DNA of 64,000 bases from positions 32,177 to 96,176 of the forward strand of contig NZ_VJNO01000028.1 of assembly GCF_007096885.1 (NCBI RefSeq), given 5' to 3'. Below the pieces are notes generated by a model. The model searched no databases. It worked only from the letters and a program-made list of their open reading frames with translations, and had not been told where the DNA came from. This DNA is from Streptomyces sp. 130 (GTDB lineage Bacteria > Actinomycetota > Actinomycetes > Streptomycetales > Streptomycetaceae). Positions 33,623-43,007 of the stretch are shown in pieces (the first letter of the stretch is position 1; the number at the start of each line of letters is the position of its first letter). The position numbers and the translations under genes are program-made.

Positions 33623-35467
33623 ATGACTGAGGCCACTGGATCGCCGACGACCGCATCCGTTCCGCTGTGGGAGCAGCGCTTCCGCGCGCCCCGGGTGTCG
33701 CTGCCCGACTGGGCCGAGGACGCGCCGGACCGCGCGTTGTTCGTCTCCAACGCGACGGGGACCTACGAGCTGTACGCGTGGGACCGGTCGACCGGTGAGC
33801 AGCGCCGGGTGACCGACCGGCCGAACGGGACGACGGACGGCGTGCTGACGCCGGACGGCGAGTCCGTGTGGTGGTTCGACGACACCGACGGGGACGAGTT
33901 CGGGGTGTGGATGCGCCGGCCGTTCCACGGCGGAGTGGACGCCGGGTCCGCGCCGGCCGCTCCGGGCCTCGGGCCGTCCTATCCGGCCGGGCTCGCGATC
34001 GGCCGGGACAACACGGCGGTGATCGGCCGTTCGACGGACGAGGACGGTTCGACGGTCCATGTCGTACGGCCGGGCGCGGCCCCCGTGGAGATCTACCGGC
34101 ACCGCGAATCGGCCGGGGTCGGCGACCTGAGCCACGACGGCACGCTGATCGCCCTGGAGCACACCGAGCACGGGGACGCGATGCACTCCGCGCTGCGCGT
34201 GGTCCGGCCGGACGGGACGACGGTCGCGGAGCTGGACGACACGGAGGGGGGTACGAAGGAGCTGGGCCTCGCCGTCCTCGGCTTCGCGCCGGTCGCCGGC
34301 GACACCCGGCTGCTGGTCGGGCACCAGAGGCGCGGACGCTGGGAGCCGATGATCTGGGACCCGGTGGCGGGCACGGAGACGGACCTGGCCATCGACCTGC
34401 CGGGCGATGTGGGCGCCGAGTGGTATCCGGACGGCTCCGCGCTGCTCGTCGAGCACGGCTTCGAGGCCCGCAGCGAGCTCTGGCGGTACGAGCCCGCCGC
34501 GGCCGACGGCGAGCTGGTCCGGCTGGAGACGCCGGCCGGCACGGTCTCCGGCGCCACGGCCCGCCCGGACGGGACGGTCGAATACCTGTGGTCGTCGGCG
34601 GCCGAGCCGCCCGTCGTCCGCTCCACGACCGGCGCGGTGGTGCTCGACCCGCCGGGGGCCAAGGCCCCGGCCTCGGTGCCCGTCGAGGACGTGTGGGTGG
34701 ACGGGCCCGGCGGCCGGATCCACGCGCTCGTCCAGCGTCCGGCGGCGCCCGCCGAGGGGCCGTTCCCGACGGTCTTCGAGATCCACGGCGGCCCCACCTG
34801 GCACGACAGCGACGCATTCGCGGCCGGCCCGGCGGCCTGGGTCGACCACGGCTACGCGGTCGTCCGGGTCAACTACCGCGGCTCGACCGGTTACGGGCGG
34901 GCGTGGACGGACGCGCTCAAGCACCGCGTCGGGCTGATCGAGCTGGAGGACATCGCGGCGGTACGGGAGTGGGCGGTGAAGTCCGGCCTCGCGGACCCGG
35001 CGAAGCTCGTTCTGGCCGGCGGCTCCTGGGGCGGCTATCTCACGCTGCTCGGCCTCGGTACGCAGCCCGGCGACTGGGCCCTCGGGCTGGCCGCGGTCCC
35101 CGTCGCGGACTACGTCACGGCGTATCACGACGAGATGGAGGCCCTGAAGGCGATGGACCGCACGCTGCTGGGCGGGACGCCGGAGGAGGTGCCCGAGCGG
35201 TTCGAGGCGTCGTCCCCCCTGACGTACGTCGACGCCGTGCGCGCCCCGGTCTACATCTCCGCCGGGGTCAACGACCCGCGCTGCCCGATCCGCCAGGTGG
35301 AGAACTACGTGGACCGGCTGAAGGCCCGGGACGCCGTGCACGAGGTCTACCGGTACGACGCGGGGCACGGCTCGCTCGTCGTGGAGGAGCGGATCAAGCA
35401 GGTCCGGCTGGAGCTCGACTTCGCCCGACGGCACCTGTCCGGGGTGTCGCCGGCCGGGCCCGCGTAG
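33623..35467 (+). CDS. Prolyl-oligopeptidase family (S9) peptidase
   Basis: A 614-residue cytoplasmic serine peptidase with an N-terminal beta-propeller (WD-like repeats, residues ~30-350) and a C-terminal alpha/beta-hydrolase domain. The triad is readable: Ser468 in GGSWGGY, Asp551 in GVNDPRCP and His582 in AGHGS. The family cleaves short peptides or acyl-aminoacyl peptides. CAGAAT lies 6 nt before the ATG, suggesting a leaderless transcript. Confidence 0.93.
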   Translation: MTEATGSPTTASVPLWEQRFRAPRVSLPDWAEDAPDRALFVSNATGTYELYAWDRSTGEQRRVTDRPNGTTDGVLTPDGESVWWFDDTDGDEFGVWMRRPFHGGVDAGSAPAAPGLGPSYPAGLAIGRDNTAVIGRSTDEDGSTVHVVRPGAAPVEIYRHRESAGVGDLSHDGTLIALEHTEHGDAMHSALRVVRPDGTTVAELDDTEGGTKELGLAVLGFAPVAGDTRLLVGHQRRGRWEPMIWDPVAGTETDLAIDLPGDVGAEWYPDGSALLVEHGFEARSELWRYEPAAADGELVRLETPAGTVSGATARPDGTVEYLWSSAAEPPVVRSTTGAVVLDPPGAKAPASVPVEDVWVDGPGGRIHALVQRPAAPAEGPFPTVFEIHGGPTWHDSDAFAAGPAAWVDHGYAVVRVNYRGSTGYGRAWTDALKHRVGLIELEDIAAVREWAVKSGLADPAKLVLAGGSWGGYLTLLGLGTQPGDWALGLAAVPVADYVTAYHDEMEALKAMDRTLLGGTPEEVPERFEASSPLTYVDAVRAPVYISAGVNDPRCPIRQVENYVDRLKARDAVHEVYRYDAGHGSLVVEERIKQVRLELDFARRHLSGVSPAGPA

Positions 35468-35527
35468 GAGCCGGATAAAAGGCCGCCTTCCGGGTGCCCC
35501 CGCTCCGGCCGGCCGGAGCGGGGACCG

Positions 35528-35533
35528 TACCGT
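35528..35533 (+). promoter_or_regulatory. -10 element of the SURF1 gene
   Basis: TACCGT followed by GGAGGG and then GTG at 35540. The GGAGGG lies too close to the start to act as a Shine-Dalgarno site, so a leaderless mRNA is preferred. Confidence 0.4.
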
Positions 35534-35539
35534 GGAGGG

Positions 35540-36418
35540 GTGTACCGGTTCCTGCTGACCCCGCGGTGGTGGGGGATCAACCTCTTCGTCGTGCTGGCGA
35601 TCCCGTTCTGCGTGTTCATGGGCACCTGGCAGCTCGGCCGCTTCGAGGACCGCGTGCACACGCACGAGGCCGCCGAGAAGCAGCCCGCGCCCGGCAGCCG
35701 TACCGCCGAACCGCTCGACGAGCTGCTGCCCGTCGACACCGAGACCTCCGGCCGGCCCGCCATCGCGACCGGGCGGTACGCGGACCGCTTCCTGGTGCCC
35801 GGCCGCGAGCTGGACGAGCGGAAGGGGTTCTACGTCCTGGACATGCTCCGGACCGACAGCGGCAAGGCCCTGCCGGTGGTACGCGGCTGGCTGCCCGGGA
35901 AGCCCGGTCAGACCCGGGTGCCGCCCGCGCCGGCCGGCCGGGTCACGGTGACCGGCGACCTCCAGGCCTCGGAAAACGCGGGCACTGCGGGCGTCGGCGC
36001 GACGGGTGGGCTGCCGGACGGCCAAGTGGGCATGATCAGCGCGGCGTCACTCGTCAACCTGGTGCCGTACGACGTGTACGACGCCTGGGTGACGCTCCCG
36101 GCGAGCGGCGCGGGCGGCTCCGAGAAGGCCGTGGGCGCCTCGGGCGACGCGGTGAGCGGTGCGGCCCGGTCCGAGGCGACCGCATTGCGCCCGGTTCCGG
36201 CCGCCGCGCCGGAGGGCGGCGGGCTCGACCTCAAGGCCTTCCAGAATCTCGGCTACACGGGTGAGTGGTTCGTCTTCGCCGGGTTCGTGGTCTTCATGTG
36301 GTTCCGGCTGCTCCGGCGCGAGGCCGAGGCCGCCCGGGACGTGCGGCTCGGCCTGGTGCCCGAGGCGGAGGCCGTCTCACCGGCGGTCCCCGAGGCGGAG
36401 GCCCGCTCCGGGGTGTGA
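35540..36418 (+). CDS. SURF1-family protein
   Basis: A 292-residue membrane protein with one helix at each end (residues ~10-30 and ~235-255) and a periplasm-facing SURF1 domain between. N-terminal TPRWWGINLFVV, GTWQLGRFEDR and VVRGWLPG are family marks. SURF1 assists assembly of cytochrome c oxidase. An inserted Ala/Gly/Ser-rich loop around residues 190-225 is not usual. Function is inferred from family. Confidence 0.87.
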   Translation: MYRFLLTPRWWGINLFVVLAIPFCVFMGTWQLGRFEDRVHTHEAAEKQPAPGSRTAEPLDELLPVDTETSGRPAIATGRYADRFLVPGRELDERKGFYVLDMLRTDSGKALPVVRGWLPGKPGQTRVPPAPAGRVTVTGDLQASENAGTAGVGATGGLPDGQVGMISAASLVNLVPYDVYDAWVTLPASGAGGSEKAVGASGDAVSGAARSEATALRPVPAAAPEGGGLDLKAFQNLGYTGEWFVFAGFVVFMWFRLLRREAEAARDVRLGLVPEAEAVSPAVPEAEARSGV

Positions 36419-36464
36419 GCGGGCGGCCCGGCGGCGCGGGCCACCGGCCGCCCCGGACCCGCCG

Positions 36465-37739
36465 CTACGACGAGGGCTCCAGGACGCCCGTCCGGTAAAT
36501 CGTTCCCGCGCAGGCGTTGTCGATCTTCGTAGCGGCGACCGGAGCCCCCGGCTCCGGGGTGTGCCGCACGGAGATGCTGCCCTCGGCGGGGGCCGCGCCG
36601 TCGGCGCCGAACTGCGTCTCCGTGCCCGTCTCGCTCTCTCCGGTGCCGCCCGTGGCCACGGATCCGGCCGAACCGCCGCCGCCGGCGCCCCCCGCGCCGT
36701 CCGTCGGCGTCGGGGAGGGCGAACCGCCGGTGGACGGACAGGTGTCCTTCGGGACCCAGGCGAACTGCACCTCGTAGACCGCGTCCGGCTTCAGCAGGAC
36801 GCTGTCCTCCTCCGCGGCGGGGTCGGGCAGACCGGACGCGGGGTCGCCCGGGGTGTGCCGGACGACCTCGATCCGCGTCGGGTCGGCCGCGCCCATCGCC
36901 TCGAAGCCCACGGTGCCACCGCTGCGCACCACGCAGTCCTCGCCGGACACGTTGGCGATGCGGAACGCCCCGTAGACCGTGCCGTCGGCGCCCGGCGCGC
37001 CGCTCCTGGCCGACTTCACGCCGAGCTGTCCCGGATCGCACGGGCGCATGGTGTCCACCGCGCTCATGGCGGGATCGGCGGACGCGCCGGCCGGGTCGCC
37101 GACCTGGCCCTGGCCGCTGCTGTCGGACGGGGTCGTGGTGCTGTGCGGAAGCCCCTGGCCGCCGTTGGGGTGGCCGCCGCCGCTCTCGCCGCCGCCGTTG
37201 CCCGAGTCCGCACCGGGCTCCTCGCCGTTGCCGCCCTGCGCCTGCTCGCCGTGGCCGGCGATGGCGGGGCTGGCCGTGCCGGCGCCGTCCGAGTTGGCGA
37301 CGTGGACGAACGCGGGGATCGCGGTGCCGATGAGCAGGGCCGCCGCGGCGGCACCGACCAGGGCCTGCCGCCGCCGGGCCCGCCGGGCGGGCACCGCGCG
37401 CTGCAGTCGGTCGAGGCTGCCCTCGCTCGGCTCCAGGTCCTGCACGGCACCGTGCATCATGCGGCGCAGCGCGTCCTCGGCGCCGTCGTCACCGTCGTCG
37501 CCGAAGGGCACACCCCCGCCGGCCGATCCGCCGCCGAACAGGCCGGCCGTGGCCGCGAGGCCCAGGGGGTCGCCGTCGCGGTCCGCGTGCGGGGCGTCGT
37601 CCGGCCCTTGGTTCACAGGTGCGTTCCCGGTCCGGTCCAGCGGCACGCCACGCGGGAATGCGCGCCGCGATCCGTCACGGCCCCCGGGCCGCCGGTCCTG
37701 TTCATGGTCGTGATCGCGGTGGTCATCGCGCCGGCTCAT
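36465..37739 (-). CDS. Membrane protein co-encoded with ECF sigma factor, possible anti-sigma
   Basis: A 424-residue protein with a cytoplasmic N-terminal part (~125 residues, including ALRRMMHGAVQDLEPSEGSL), one membrane helix (QALVGAAAAALLIGTAIPAF) and a large extracellular part rich in Gly, Ser and Pro with a folded C-terminal region containing four cysteines. Its ATG overlaps the sigma-factor stop by 4 bp. The topology is that of an anti-sigma factor, but no HxxxCxxC zinc motif is present, so its mode of action is unclear. Confidence 0.7.
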   Translation of the reverse strand: MSRRDDHRDHDHEQDRRPGGRDGSRRAFPRGVPLDRTGNAPVNQGPDDAPHADRDGDPLGLAATAGLFGGGSAGGGVPFGDDGDDGAEDALRRMMHGAVQDLEPSEGSLDRLQRAVPARRARRRQALVGAAAAALLIGTAIPAFVHVANSDGAGTASPAIAGHGEQAQGGNGEEPGADSGNGGGESGGGHPNGGQGLPHSTTTPSDSSGQGQVGDPAGASADPAMSAVDTMRPCDPGQLGVKSARSGAPGADGTVYGAFRIANVSGEDCVVRSGGTVGFEAMGAADPTRIEVVRHTPGDPASGLPDPAAEEDSVLLKPDAVYEVQFAWVPKDTCPSTGGSPSPTPTDGAGGAGGGGSAGSVATGGTGESETGTETQFGADGAAPAEGSISVRHTPEPGAPVAATKIDNACAGTIYRTGVLEPSS

Positions 37740-38398
37740 ACCTGCGCCTCCATCACCACGCGCAGGGCCGCGATACCGCGTGACCCGTAGGCCTTCACCG
37801 AGCCCAGGGATATGCCCAGCGTCTCGGCGACCTGGGCTTCGGTCATGTCCGCGAAGTAGCGCAGGACCAGCACCTCACGCTGACGCCTCTGCAGGCCGCG
37901 CATCGCCTTGATCAGCGCGTCCCGCTCCAGCTGGTCGTACGCCCCCTCCTCCGCGCTGGCCATGTCCGGCATCGGCTTCGAGAGCAGCTTCAGCCCGAGG
38001 ATGCGGCGGCGCAGCGCGGAGCGGGAGAGGTTGACGACGGTCTGGCGCAGGTACGCGAGGGTCTTCTCGGGCTCGCGGACCCGGTTGCGCGCGGAGTGCA
38101 CGCGGATGAACGCCTCCTGCACGACGTCCTCGCAGGACGCCGTGTCGTCCAGCAGCAGGGCCGCGAGGCCGAGCAGCGAACGGTAGTGGGCGCGGTAGGT
38201 TTCGGTGAGATGGTCGACGGTCGTTCCGGCTGCCACGCTCTCTTCAGCACCCTCGCGCTGCGCCGGCAGCCCCGTCTGGCGCGCGGCGGGCATGGGCGCG
38301 ATCACCGGCATGCCACCGGCTGCACGGGCCCGGCGGAGCGGTCGCACCGAAGCGCCGCGCAAGGGGCCCACCACTGTGATATCGAGAACCTCTGCCAC
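37736..38398 (-). CDS. ECF RNA polymerase sigma factor
   Basis: A 220-residue sigma-70 group 4 factor. Region 2 includes YRAHYRSLLGLAALLLDD and CEDVVQEAFIRVH; region 4 includes RQREVLVLRYFADM and EAQVAETLGISLGSVKAYGS, ending RGIAALR, which resembles the SigE-like actinobacterial group. About 55 residues precede region 2, more than usual, so translation may start later than the GTG at 38398. Co-encoded with a membrane protein that may control it. Targets unknown. Confidence 0.9.
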   Translation of the reverse strand: MAEVLDITVVGPLRGASVRPLRRARAAGGMPVIAPMPAARQTGLPAQREGAEESVAAGTTVDHLTETYRAHYRSLLGLAALLLDDTASCEDVVQEAFIRVHSARNRVREPEKTLAYLRQTVVNLSRSALRRRILGLKLLSKPMPDMASAEEGAYDQLERDALIKAMRGLQRRQREVLVLRYFADMTEAQVAETLGISLGSVKAYGSRGIAALRVVMEAQV

Positions 38399-38693
38399 GC
38401 CAGTTGGACACGCTTCCCCCCGTCAGGGTTGTACGCATACGGCACCGCGTTTGAGGCCCTGCGATATGCCTTCATACGTACCCGCTCTTCCCAGATGCCC
38501 CGCACATGCGCCCCGCCGCGCAAGAAGTGACCGCTTAGACGCCTGGCGCCCGACCCGCGGTTGCAACGAACCGAAAGGTCATCGTCCGTCACGGCGACTG
38601 CCCAGCTCAAGAGGTTCAGACCAGCGAGTTGCTCACAGAGCGTTCACAGAAAGTGCAAAACAGGTTCGATCCGGCCCTCGTGACCGCTGCCGG

Positions 38694-39758
38694 TCAGAGC
38701 CGGGGGAATTCCGCGGCCACGGATTCGGCGATCTGCGCCACGTTGAGCGCGGCGCCCTTGCGGAGGTTGTCGCCGCAGACGAAGAGTTCCAGCGCCTGCG
38801 GGTCGTCCAGCGAGCGCCGGACCCGGCCGACCCAGGTCGGGTCGGTGCCGACCACGTCGGACGGGGTGGGGAAGTCACCGGCGCCCGGGCTGTCGTACAG
38901 CACGACCCCGGGAGCGGTCGCCAGGATCTCGTGGGCCCGGTCGACCGCGACCTCGTTCTCGAAGCGGGCGTGGACGGACATCGAGTGCGTGGCGACGACG
39001 GGTACGTACACGCAGGTCGCCGACACGCGCAGGCTCGGCAGGCCGAGGATCTTGCGGCACTCCTCGCGGATGGCCAGCTCCTCCGACGACCAGCCGTCGC
39101 CGGCGTCCGTCCCGGCCCACGGGACGACGTTGAGCGCGACCGGCGCGGCGAACGGGCCGCCGTGCGTGTCGCCCACGACGCGGCGCACATCGCCCGGCTT
39201 CGTACCGAGTTCGGTGCCGGCCACCATCGACAGCTGTTCGCGCAGTACGGCGACCCCGTCGCGGCCGGCGCCGCTGACGGCCTGGTAGGAGGAGACGACG
39301 AGCTCCCGCAGGCCGAACTCGGCGTGCAGGGCGCCGACGGCGACGATCAGCGCCAGCGTGGTGCAGTTCGGGTTCGCGACGATGCCGCGCGGTCTCATCC
39401 GTACGGCGTGCGGGTTGATCTCGGGCACGACGAGCGGAACGTCGTCGTCGGCCCGGAAGGCGGCGGAGTCGTCGATGACGACGGCGCCCTTGGAGGCCGC
39501 GACCGGGGCCCAGCGCGCGGAGACCTCGGCGGGCACCAGGAACAGTGCCACGTCGATGCCTTCGAAGACGTCCTCGGTGAGTTCGAGGACCTCGCTCTCC
39601 TCACCGCGTACGACCAGCTTGCGGCCGGCCGAGCGCGGTGAGGCGACGAGTCTGACCTCGCCCCAGACGTCCGCGTGCTGCGAGAGGATCTGGAGCATGA
39701 CGCCACCGATCGCCCCGGTCGCACCGACGACCGCGAGCGAAGGGCGGCGTGCGGTCAT
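38694..39758 (-). CDS. asd: Aspartate-semialdehyde dehydrogenase
   Basis: A 354-residue enzyme that reduces aspartyl phosphate to aspartate semialdehyde for Lys, diaminopimelate, Thr and Met synthesis. VVGATGAIGGVML is the NADP-binding loop and NPNCTT carries the catalytic Cys132; SYQAVSGAG and the active-site histidine segment follow. Its start overlaps the ask stop codon by 4 bp, the usual actinobacterial ask-asd arrangement. Confidence 0.96.
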   Translation of the reverse strand: MTARRPSLAVVGATGAIGGVMLQILSQHADVWGEVRLVASPRSAGRKLVVRGEESEVLELTEDVFEGIDVALFLVPAEVSARWAPVAASKGAVVIDDSAAFRADDDVPLVVPEINPHAVRMRPRGIVANPNCTTLALIVAVGALHAEFGLRELVVSSYQAVSGAGRDGVAVLREQLSMVAGTELGTKPGDVRRVVGDTHGGPFAAPVALNVVPWAGTDAGDGWSSEELAIREECRKILGLPSLRVSATCVYVPVVATHSMSVHARFENEVAVDRAHEILATAPGVVLYDSPGAGDFPTPSDVVGTDPTWVGRVRRSLDDPQALELFVCGDNLRKGAALNVAQIAESVAAEFPRL

Positions 39759-40276
39759 CGGCCGGTGCCCCCGTACACGACGGCCTCGTCGGAGTCGCTG
39801 TCGAGGCCGAAGGCGGTGTGCACGGCGCGCACGGCCTCGTTGACGTCGTCGGCCCGGGTGACCACCGAGATGCGGATCTCGGACGTCGAGATCAGCTCGA
39901 TGTTGACGCCGGCGTCCGACAGCGCCTCGAAGAAGCCGGCGGTGACCCCGGGGTTCGTCTTCATGCCCGCGCCGACCAGGGAGATCTTGGCGATCTGGTC
40001 GTCGTAGCGCAGCGAGTCGAAGCCGATCACGCCGCGGTTGCGCTCCAGGGCGTCGATGGCCTTGCGGCCCTCGGCCTTCGGGAGCGTGAACGAGATGTCC
40101 GTCAGGCCGGTCGACGCGGCGGAGACGTTCTGCACCACCATGTCGATGTTGACCTCGGCGTTCGCGATCGTACGGAAGATCGCGGCGGCCTCGCCGGGCT
40201 TGTCGGGCACGCCGACGACGGTGATCTTGGCCTCGGAGACGTCATGGGCGACTCCGGAGATGATCGCGTGCTCCAC
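39755..40276 (-). other. Possible internal start for the aspartokinase beta subunit
   Basis: The in-frame GTG at 40276 (codon 251 of ask) begins VEHAIISGVAHDVSEAK, exactly where Corynebacterium lysC starts its separately translated beta subunit. GGGGACC lies a few nt upstream. The product would be 173 residues with both ACT domains and would complete an alpha2beta2 enzyme. Inferred from family. Confidence 0.45.
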
Positions 40277-41026
40277 CTTCTGGTCCCCTTGCGGCTCGTT
40301 GCTGACCCAGGTGCCCCGCAGTCCGGAGAAGGACGAGCGGACGTGGATCGGGATGTTGTATCGGCGTGCGTACTCGACGCAGCGGTGCAGCAGCACCTTG
40401 GAGCCGGACGCGGCCAGCTCCAGCATGTCCTCGAAGGAGATCCAGTCGATCTTACGGGCCTTCTTGACGACCCGCGGGTCGGCGGTGAACACGCCGTCCA
40501 CGTCGGTGTAGATCTCGCAGACCTCGGCGTCCAGCGCGGCGGCGAGAGCGACGGCAGTGGTGTCCGACCCGCCGCGGCCGAGCGTGGTGATGTCCTTCTT
40601 GTCCTGGGACACACCCTGGAACCCCGCGACGATCGCGATGTTCCCCTCGTCCAGCGCCGTACGGATACGGCCCGGCGTCACATCGATGATGCGCGCTTTG
40701 TTGTGGACCGAGTCGGTGATGACGCCCGCCTGGCTGCCGGTGAACGACTGGGCCTCGTGGCCCAGGTTTTTGATCGCCATGGCCAGCAGCGCCATGGAGA
40801 TGCGCTCTCCCGCGGTCAGCAGCATGTCGAACTCACGCCCGGCCGGTATCGGGGATACCTGCTCGGCGAGATCGATCAACTCGTCCGTCGTGTCGCCCAT
40901 CGCGGACACCACGACAACCACCTGGTTGCCGTTCTTCTTGGCATCGACGATTCGCTTGGCGACGCGCTTGATGCCCTCGGCATCGGCTACGGAGGAGCCT
41001 CCGTACTTCTGCACGACAAGGCCCAC
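39755..41026 (-). CDS. ask: Aspartokinase
   Basis: A 423-residue enzyme that phosphorylates aspartate at the head of the Lys/Thr/Met/diaminopimelate pathway. KYGGSS (Lys7) opens the kinase domain, FTGSQAGV and GRGGSDTTAVALAAAL follow, and two ACT regulatory domains occupy residues ~265-423, consistent with Lys/Thr feedback. GTG start at 41026 with GAGGAG 6 nt upstream. Overlaps asd. Confidence 0.96.
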   Translation of the reverse strand: MGLVVQKYGGSSVADAEGIKRVAKRIVDAKKNGNQVVVVVSAMGDTTDELIDLAEQVSPIPAGREFDMLLTAGERISMALLAMAIKNLGHEAQSFTGSQAGVITDSVHNKARIIDVTPGRIRTALDEGNIAIVAGFQGVSQDKKDITTLGRGGSDTTAVALAAALDAEVCEIYTDVDGVFTADPRVVKKARKIDWISFEDMLELAASGSKVLLHRCVEYARRYNIPIHVRSSFSGLRGTWVSNEPQGDQKVEHAIISGVAHDVSEAKITVVGVPDKPGEAAAIFRTIANAEVNIDMVVQNVSAASTGLTDISFTLPKAEGRKAIDALERNRGVIGFDSLRYDDQIAKISLVGAGMKTNPGVTAGFFEALSDAGVNIELISTSEIRISVVTRADDVNEAVRAVHTAFGLDSDSDEAVVYGGTGR

Positions 41027-41237
41027 GTGCGCTCCTCGCTCAGTCCATTACTGCGGTCGGCTCAGTTTAACGAGCAGCCCGGAAACGCCCTGCTGATACC
41101 ACATGCTGAGATGTCCCGCTCACCACGTGATCATCCGCGTGCACTCCGAACCGCTCGTACCGCCCTGCTGCCCACCGGACACGTACGCATTCCCTTTTGT
41201 GGCCCAGCCCACACCCGACGGCGCCGACCGGGGCCGC

Positions 41238-41897
41238 CTACTTCGCCGGGCGCAGTCCCAGCGGGCCCGCGATCTCCTCGAACATGACGCGGCCCGCCTC
41301 TTCTGCGAGGTCGTCGTCGCCGGCGTCCTGGTCGGTGTCCAGGCCGTCCAGCTCCTGGAGGGGCTGGTTGAGCCGGATGTGGGCGATCAGGGACTGGAGG
41401 GCGCGCAGGGCGGCGGAAGCGGTGGAGCCCCAGTTGGAGAAGTAGGAGAACTGCCACCACCACAGGGCCTCGGTGGTGCGGTCCTCCTCGTAGTGGGCCA
41501 GGCCGTGGCGCAGGTCGGTGACGAGGTCGGCCAGGTCGTCGGAGATGCGGGCGGCGACCGGGGCCTTGCGGGGCTCGTACGGGTCGAAGACCTCGGAGTA
41601 GACGTCGATCGGCTCCAGGAGGGCCGCGAAGCGCTCGCGCAGGCCGTCCGCGTCCGGTTCGGCGCCCAGGTCGGGCTCGTAGCGCTCGTCGGGGACGATG
41701 TCCTCGTACGCACCGAGCCGGCCGCCGGCCAGCAGGAGCTGGGAGACCTGGAGGAGCAGGACCGGAACGGCCTCTTCCGGCTCCTCGACCTTGGACACCT
41801 CGGTGACCGCGACGATGAACGTCTTGATCTGGTCGGCGATCTGGACAGCGAAATCGCCGGGGTCCTGTGTGACGGTGTTCAGCGTGGCGTCAGACAT
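41238..41897 (-). CDS. DUF5063 protein
   Basis: A 219-residue soluble acidic helical protein with ALWWWQFSYFSNWGSTASAAL near its middle third. I recognise it as the actinobacterial DUF5063 family that commonly accompanies recR. No catalytic motif is visible. The start follows GGGAGG at 9 nt. The 92 bp to recR make co-transcription likely. Function unknown. Confidence 0.8.
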   Translation of the reverse strand: MSDATLNTVTQDPGDFAVQIADQIKTFIVAVTEVSKVEEPEEAVPVLLLQVSQLLLAGGRLGAYEDIVPDERYEPDLGAEPDADGLRERFAALLEPIDVYSEVFDPYEPRKAPVAARISDDLADLVTDLRHGLAHYEEDRTTEALWWWQFSYFSNWGSTASAALRALQSLIAHIRLNQPLQELDGLDTDQDAGDDDLAEEAGRVMFEEIAGPLGLRPAK

Positions 41898-41989
41898 CGA
41901 GGAGACCTCCCGTGTGACCGGTCGGAGACGGTGAGTAGAAGATAACCGCGCTGAACGTAAAGCCGTCGTGAGATGCGGGAACGCGGCCG

Positions 41990-42589
41990 TCAGACATCGA
42001 GCAGCCGCCTGCCCTCGAAGGCCCGGCCGAGCGTGACCTCGTCCGCGTACTCCAGGTCGCCGCCGACCGGAAGGCCGCTGGCCAGCCGGGTGACGCGCAG
42101 ACCCATCGGCTTGACCATCCGCGCCAGGTACGTCGCGGTGGCCTCGCCCTCCAGGTTGGGGTCGGTCGCCAGGATCAGTTCGGTGATGGAGCCGTCGGCG
42201 AGGCGGGCGAGGAGCTCGCGGATGCGCAGATCGTCCGGACCGACGCCCTCGATGGGGCTGATGGCCCCGCCCAGCACGTGGTAGCGCCCCCGGAACTCAC
42301 GGGTCCGCTCGATCGCGACGACGTCCTTGGGCTCCTCGACCACGCAGATGACCGACCGGTCGCGCCGCTGGTCGCGGCAGATCCCGCACTCCTCCTCCTG
42401 GGCCACGTTGCCGCAGACCGCGCAGAAGCGGACCTTGTCCTTGACCTCCAGCAGGGCGTGCGCCAGGCGCCGCACGTCCGTGGGCTCCGCCTGCAGCACG
42501 TGGAAGGCGATCCGCTGCGCGCTCTTGGGACCGACGCCGGGCAGCCTGCCCAGTTCGTCGATGAGGTCCTGAACCACGCCTTCGTACAA
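41990..42589 (-). CDS. recR: Recombination protein RecR
   Basis: A 199-residue recombination mediator of the RecFOR pathway. The N-terminal HhH (LGRLPGVGPKSAQR), the zinc finger with Cys56, Cys59, Cys68 and Cys71, and the Toprim domain with VVEEPKDV are present. It starts with TTG at 42589, preceded by GGAAGG at 7 nt; this rare start gives the exact family N-terminus MYEGVVQDL. Transcribed with ebfC upstream. Confidence 0.95.
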   Translation of the reverse strand: MYEGVVQDLIDELGRLPGVGPKSAQRIAFHVLQAEPTDVRRLAHALLEVKDKVRFCAVCGNVAQEEECGICRDQRRDRSVICVVEEPKDVVAIERTREFRGRYHVLGGAISPIEGVGPDDLRIRELLARLADGSITELILATDPNLEGEATATYLARMVKPMGLRVTRLASGLPVGGDLEYADEVTLGRAFEGRRLLDV

Positions 42590-42624
42590 CGGAACGCCTT
42601 CCTGACTGAGTCGGCTGAGTCGTG

Positions 42625-42648
42625 GTACGTACCGTAGGGGGTACGTAC
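42625..42648. repeat. GTACGTAC palindrome pair before recR
   Basis: GTACGTAC occurs at 42625-42632 and 42641-42648, each a perfect palindrome, in the 79-bp ebfC-recR gap. It might fold as a hairpin or serve as a binding site; no partner is known. Confidence 0.5.
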
Positions 42649-42668
42649 GGTCTTGGATATGCGGCCGG

Positions 42669-43007
42669 TCAGAACGGCAGGCCGGGCATGCCGCCGCCCA
42701 GGGCCTGGGTCAGCGGGCCCAGCTTCTGCTGCTGGAGCTGCTGCGCGTTCTCGTTGGCCGCCTGGACCGCCGCGACGACGAGGTCCGCGAGGGTCTCGGT
42801 GTCCTCCGGGTCCACCGCCTTCGGATCGATCACCAGGGCACGCAGCTCGCCCGAGCCGTTGACCGTCGCCTTGACCAGGCCGCCGCCCGCCTGGCCGTCG
42901 ACCTCGGTCCTGGCAAGCTCTTCCTGGGCCTGGGCGAGCTCCTGCTGCATCTTCTGGGCCTGCTGCAGCAGCTGCTGCATGTCGGGCTGACCACCACCGG
43001 GAATCAC
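42669..43007 (-). CDS. ebfC: YbaB/EbfC nucleoid-associated protein
   Basis: A 112-residue DNA-binding protein: IPGGGQPDMQQLLQQAQKMQ begins the N-terminal helix, followed by the beta-sheet with VDGQAGGGLVKATVNGSGEL. EbfC coats DNA and is usually found between dnaX and recR; dnaX is not in this window. The GTG at 43007 is preferred to the ATG at 43022 because GGAG lies 5 nt before it and the family starts there. Confidence 0.9.
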   Translation of the reverse strand: MIPGGGQPDMQQLLQQAQKMQQELAQAQEELARTEVDGQAGGGLVKATVNGSGELRALVIDPKAVDPEDTETLADLVVAAVQAANENAQQLQQQKLGPLTQALGGGMPGLPF

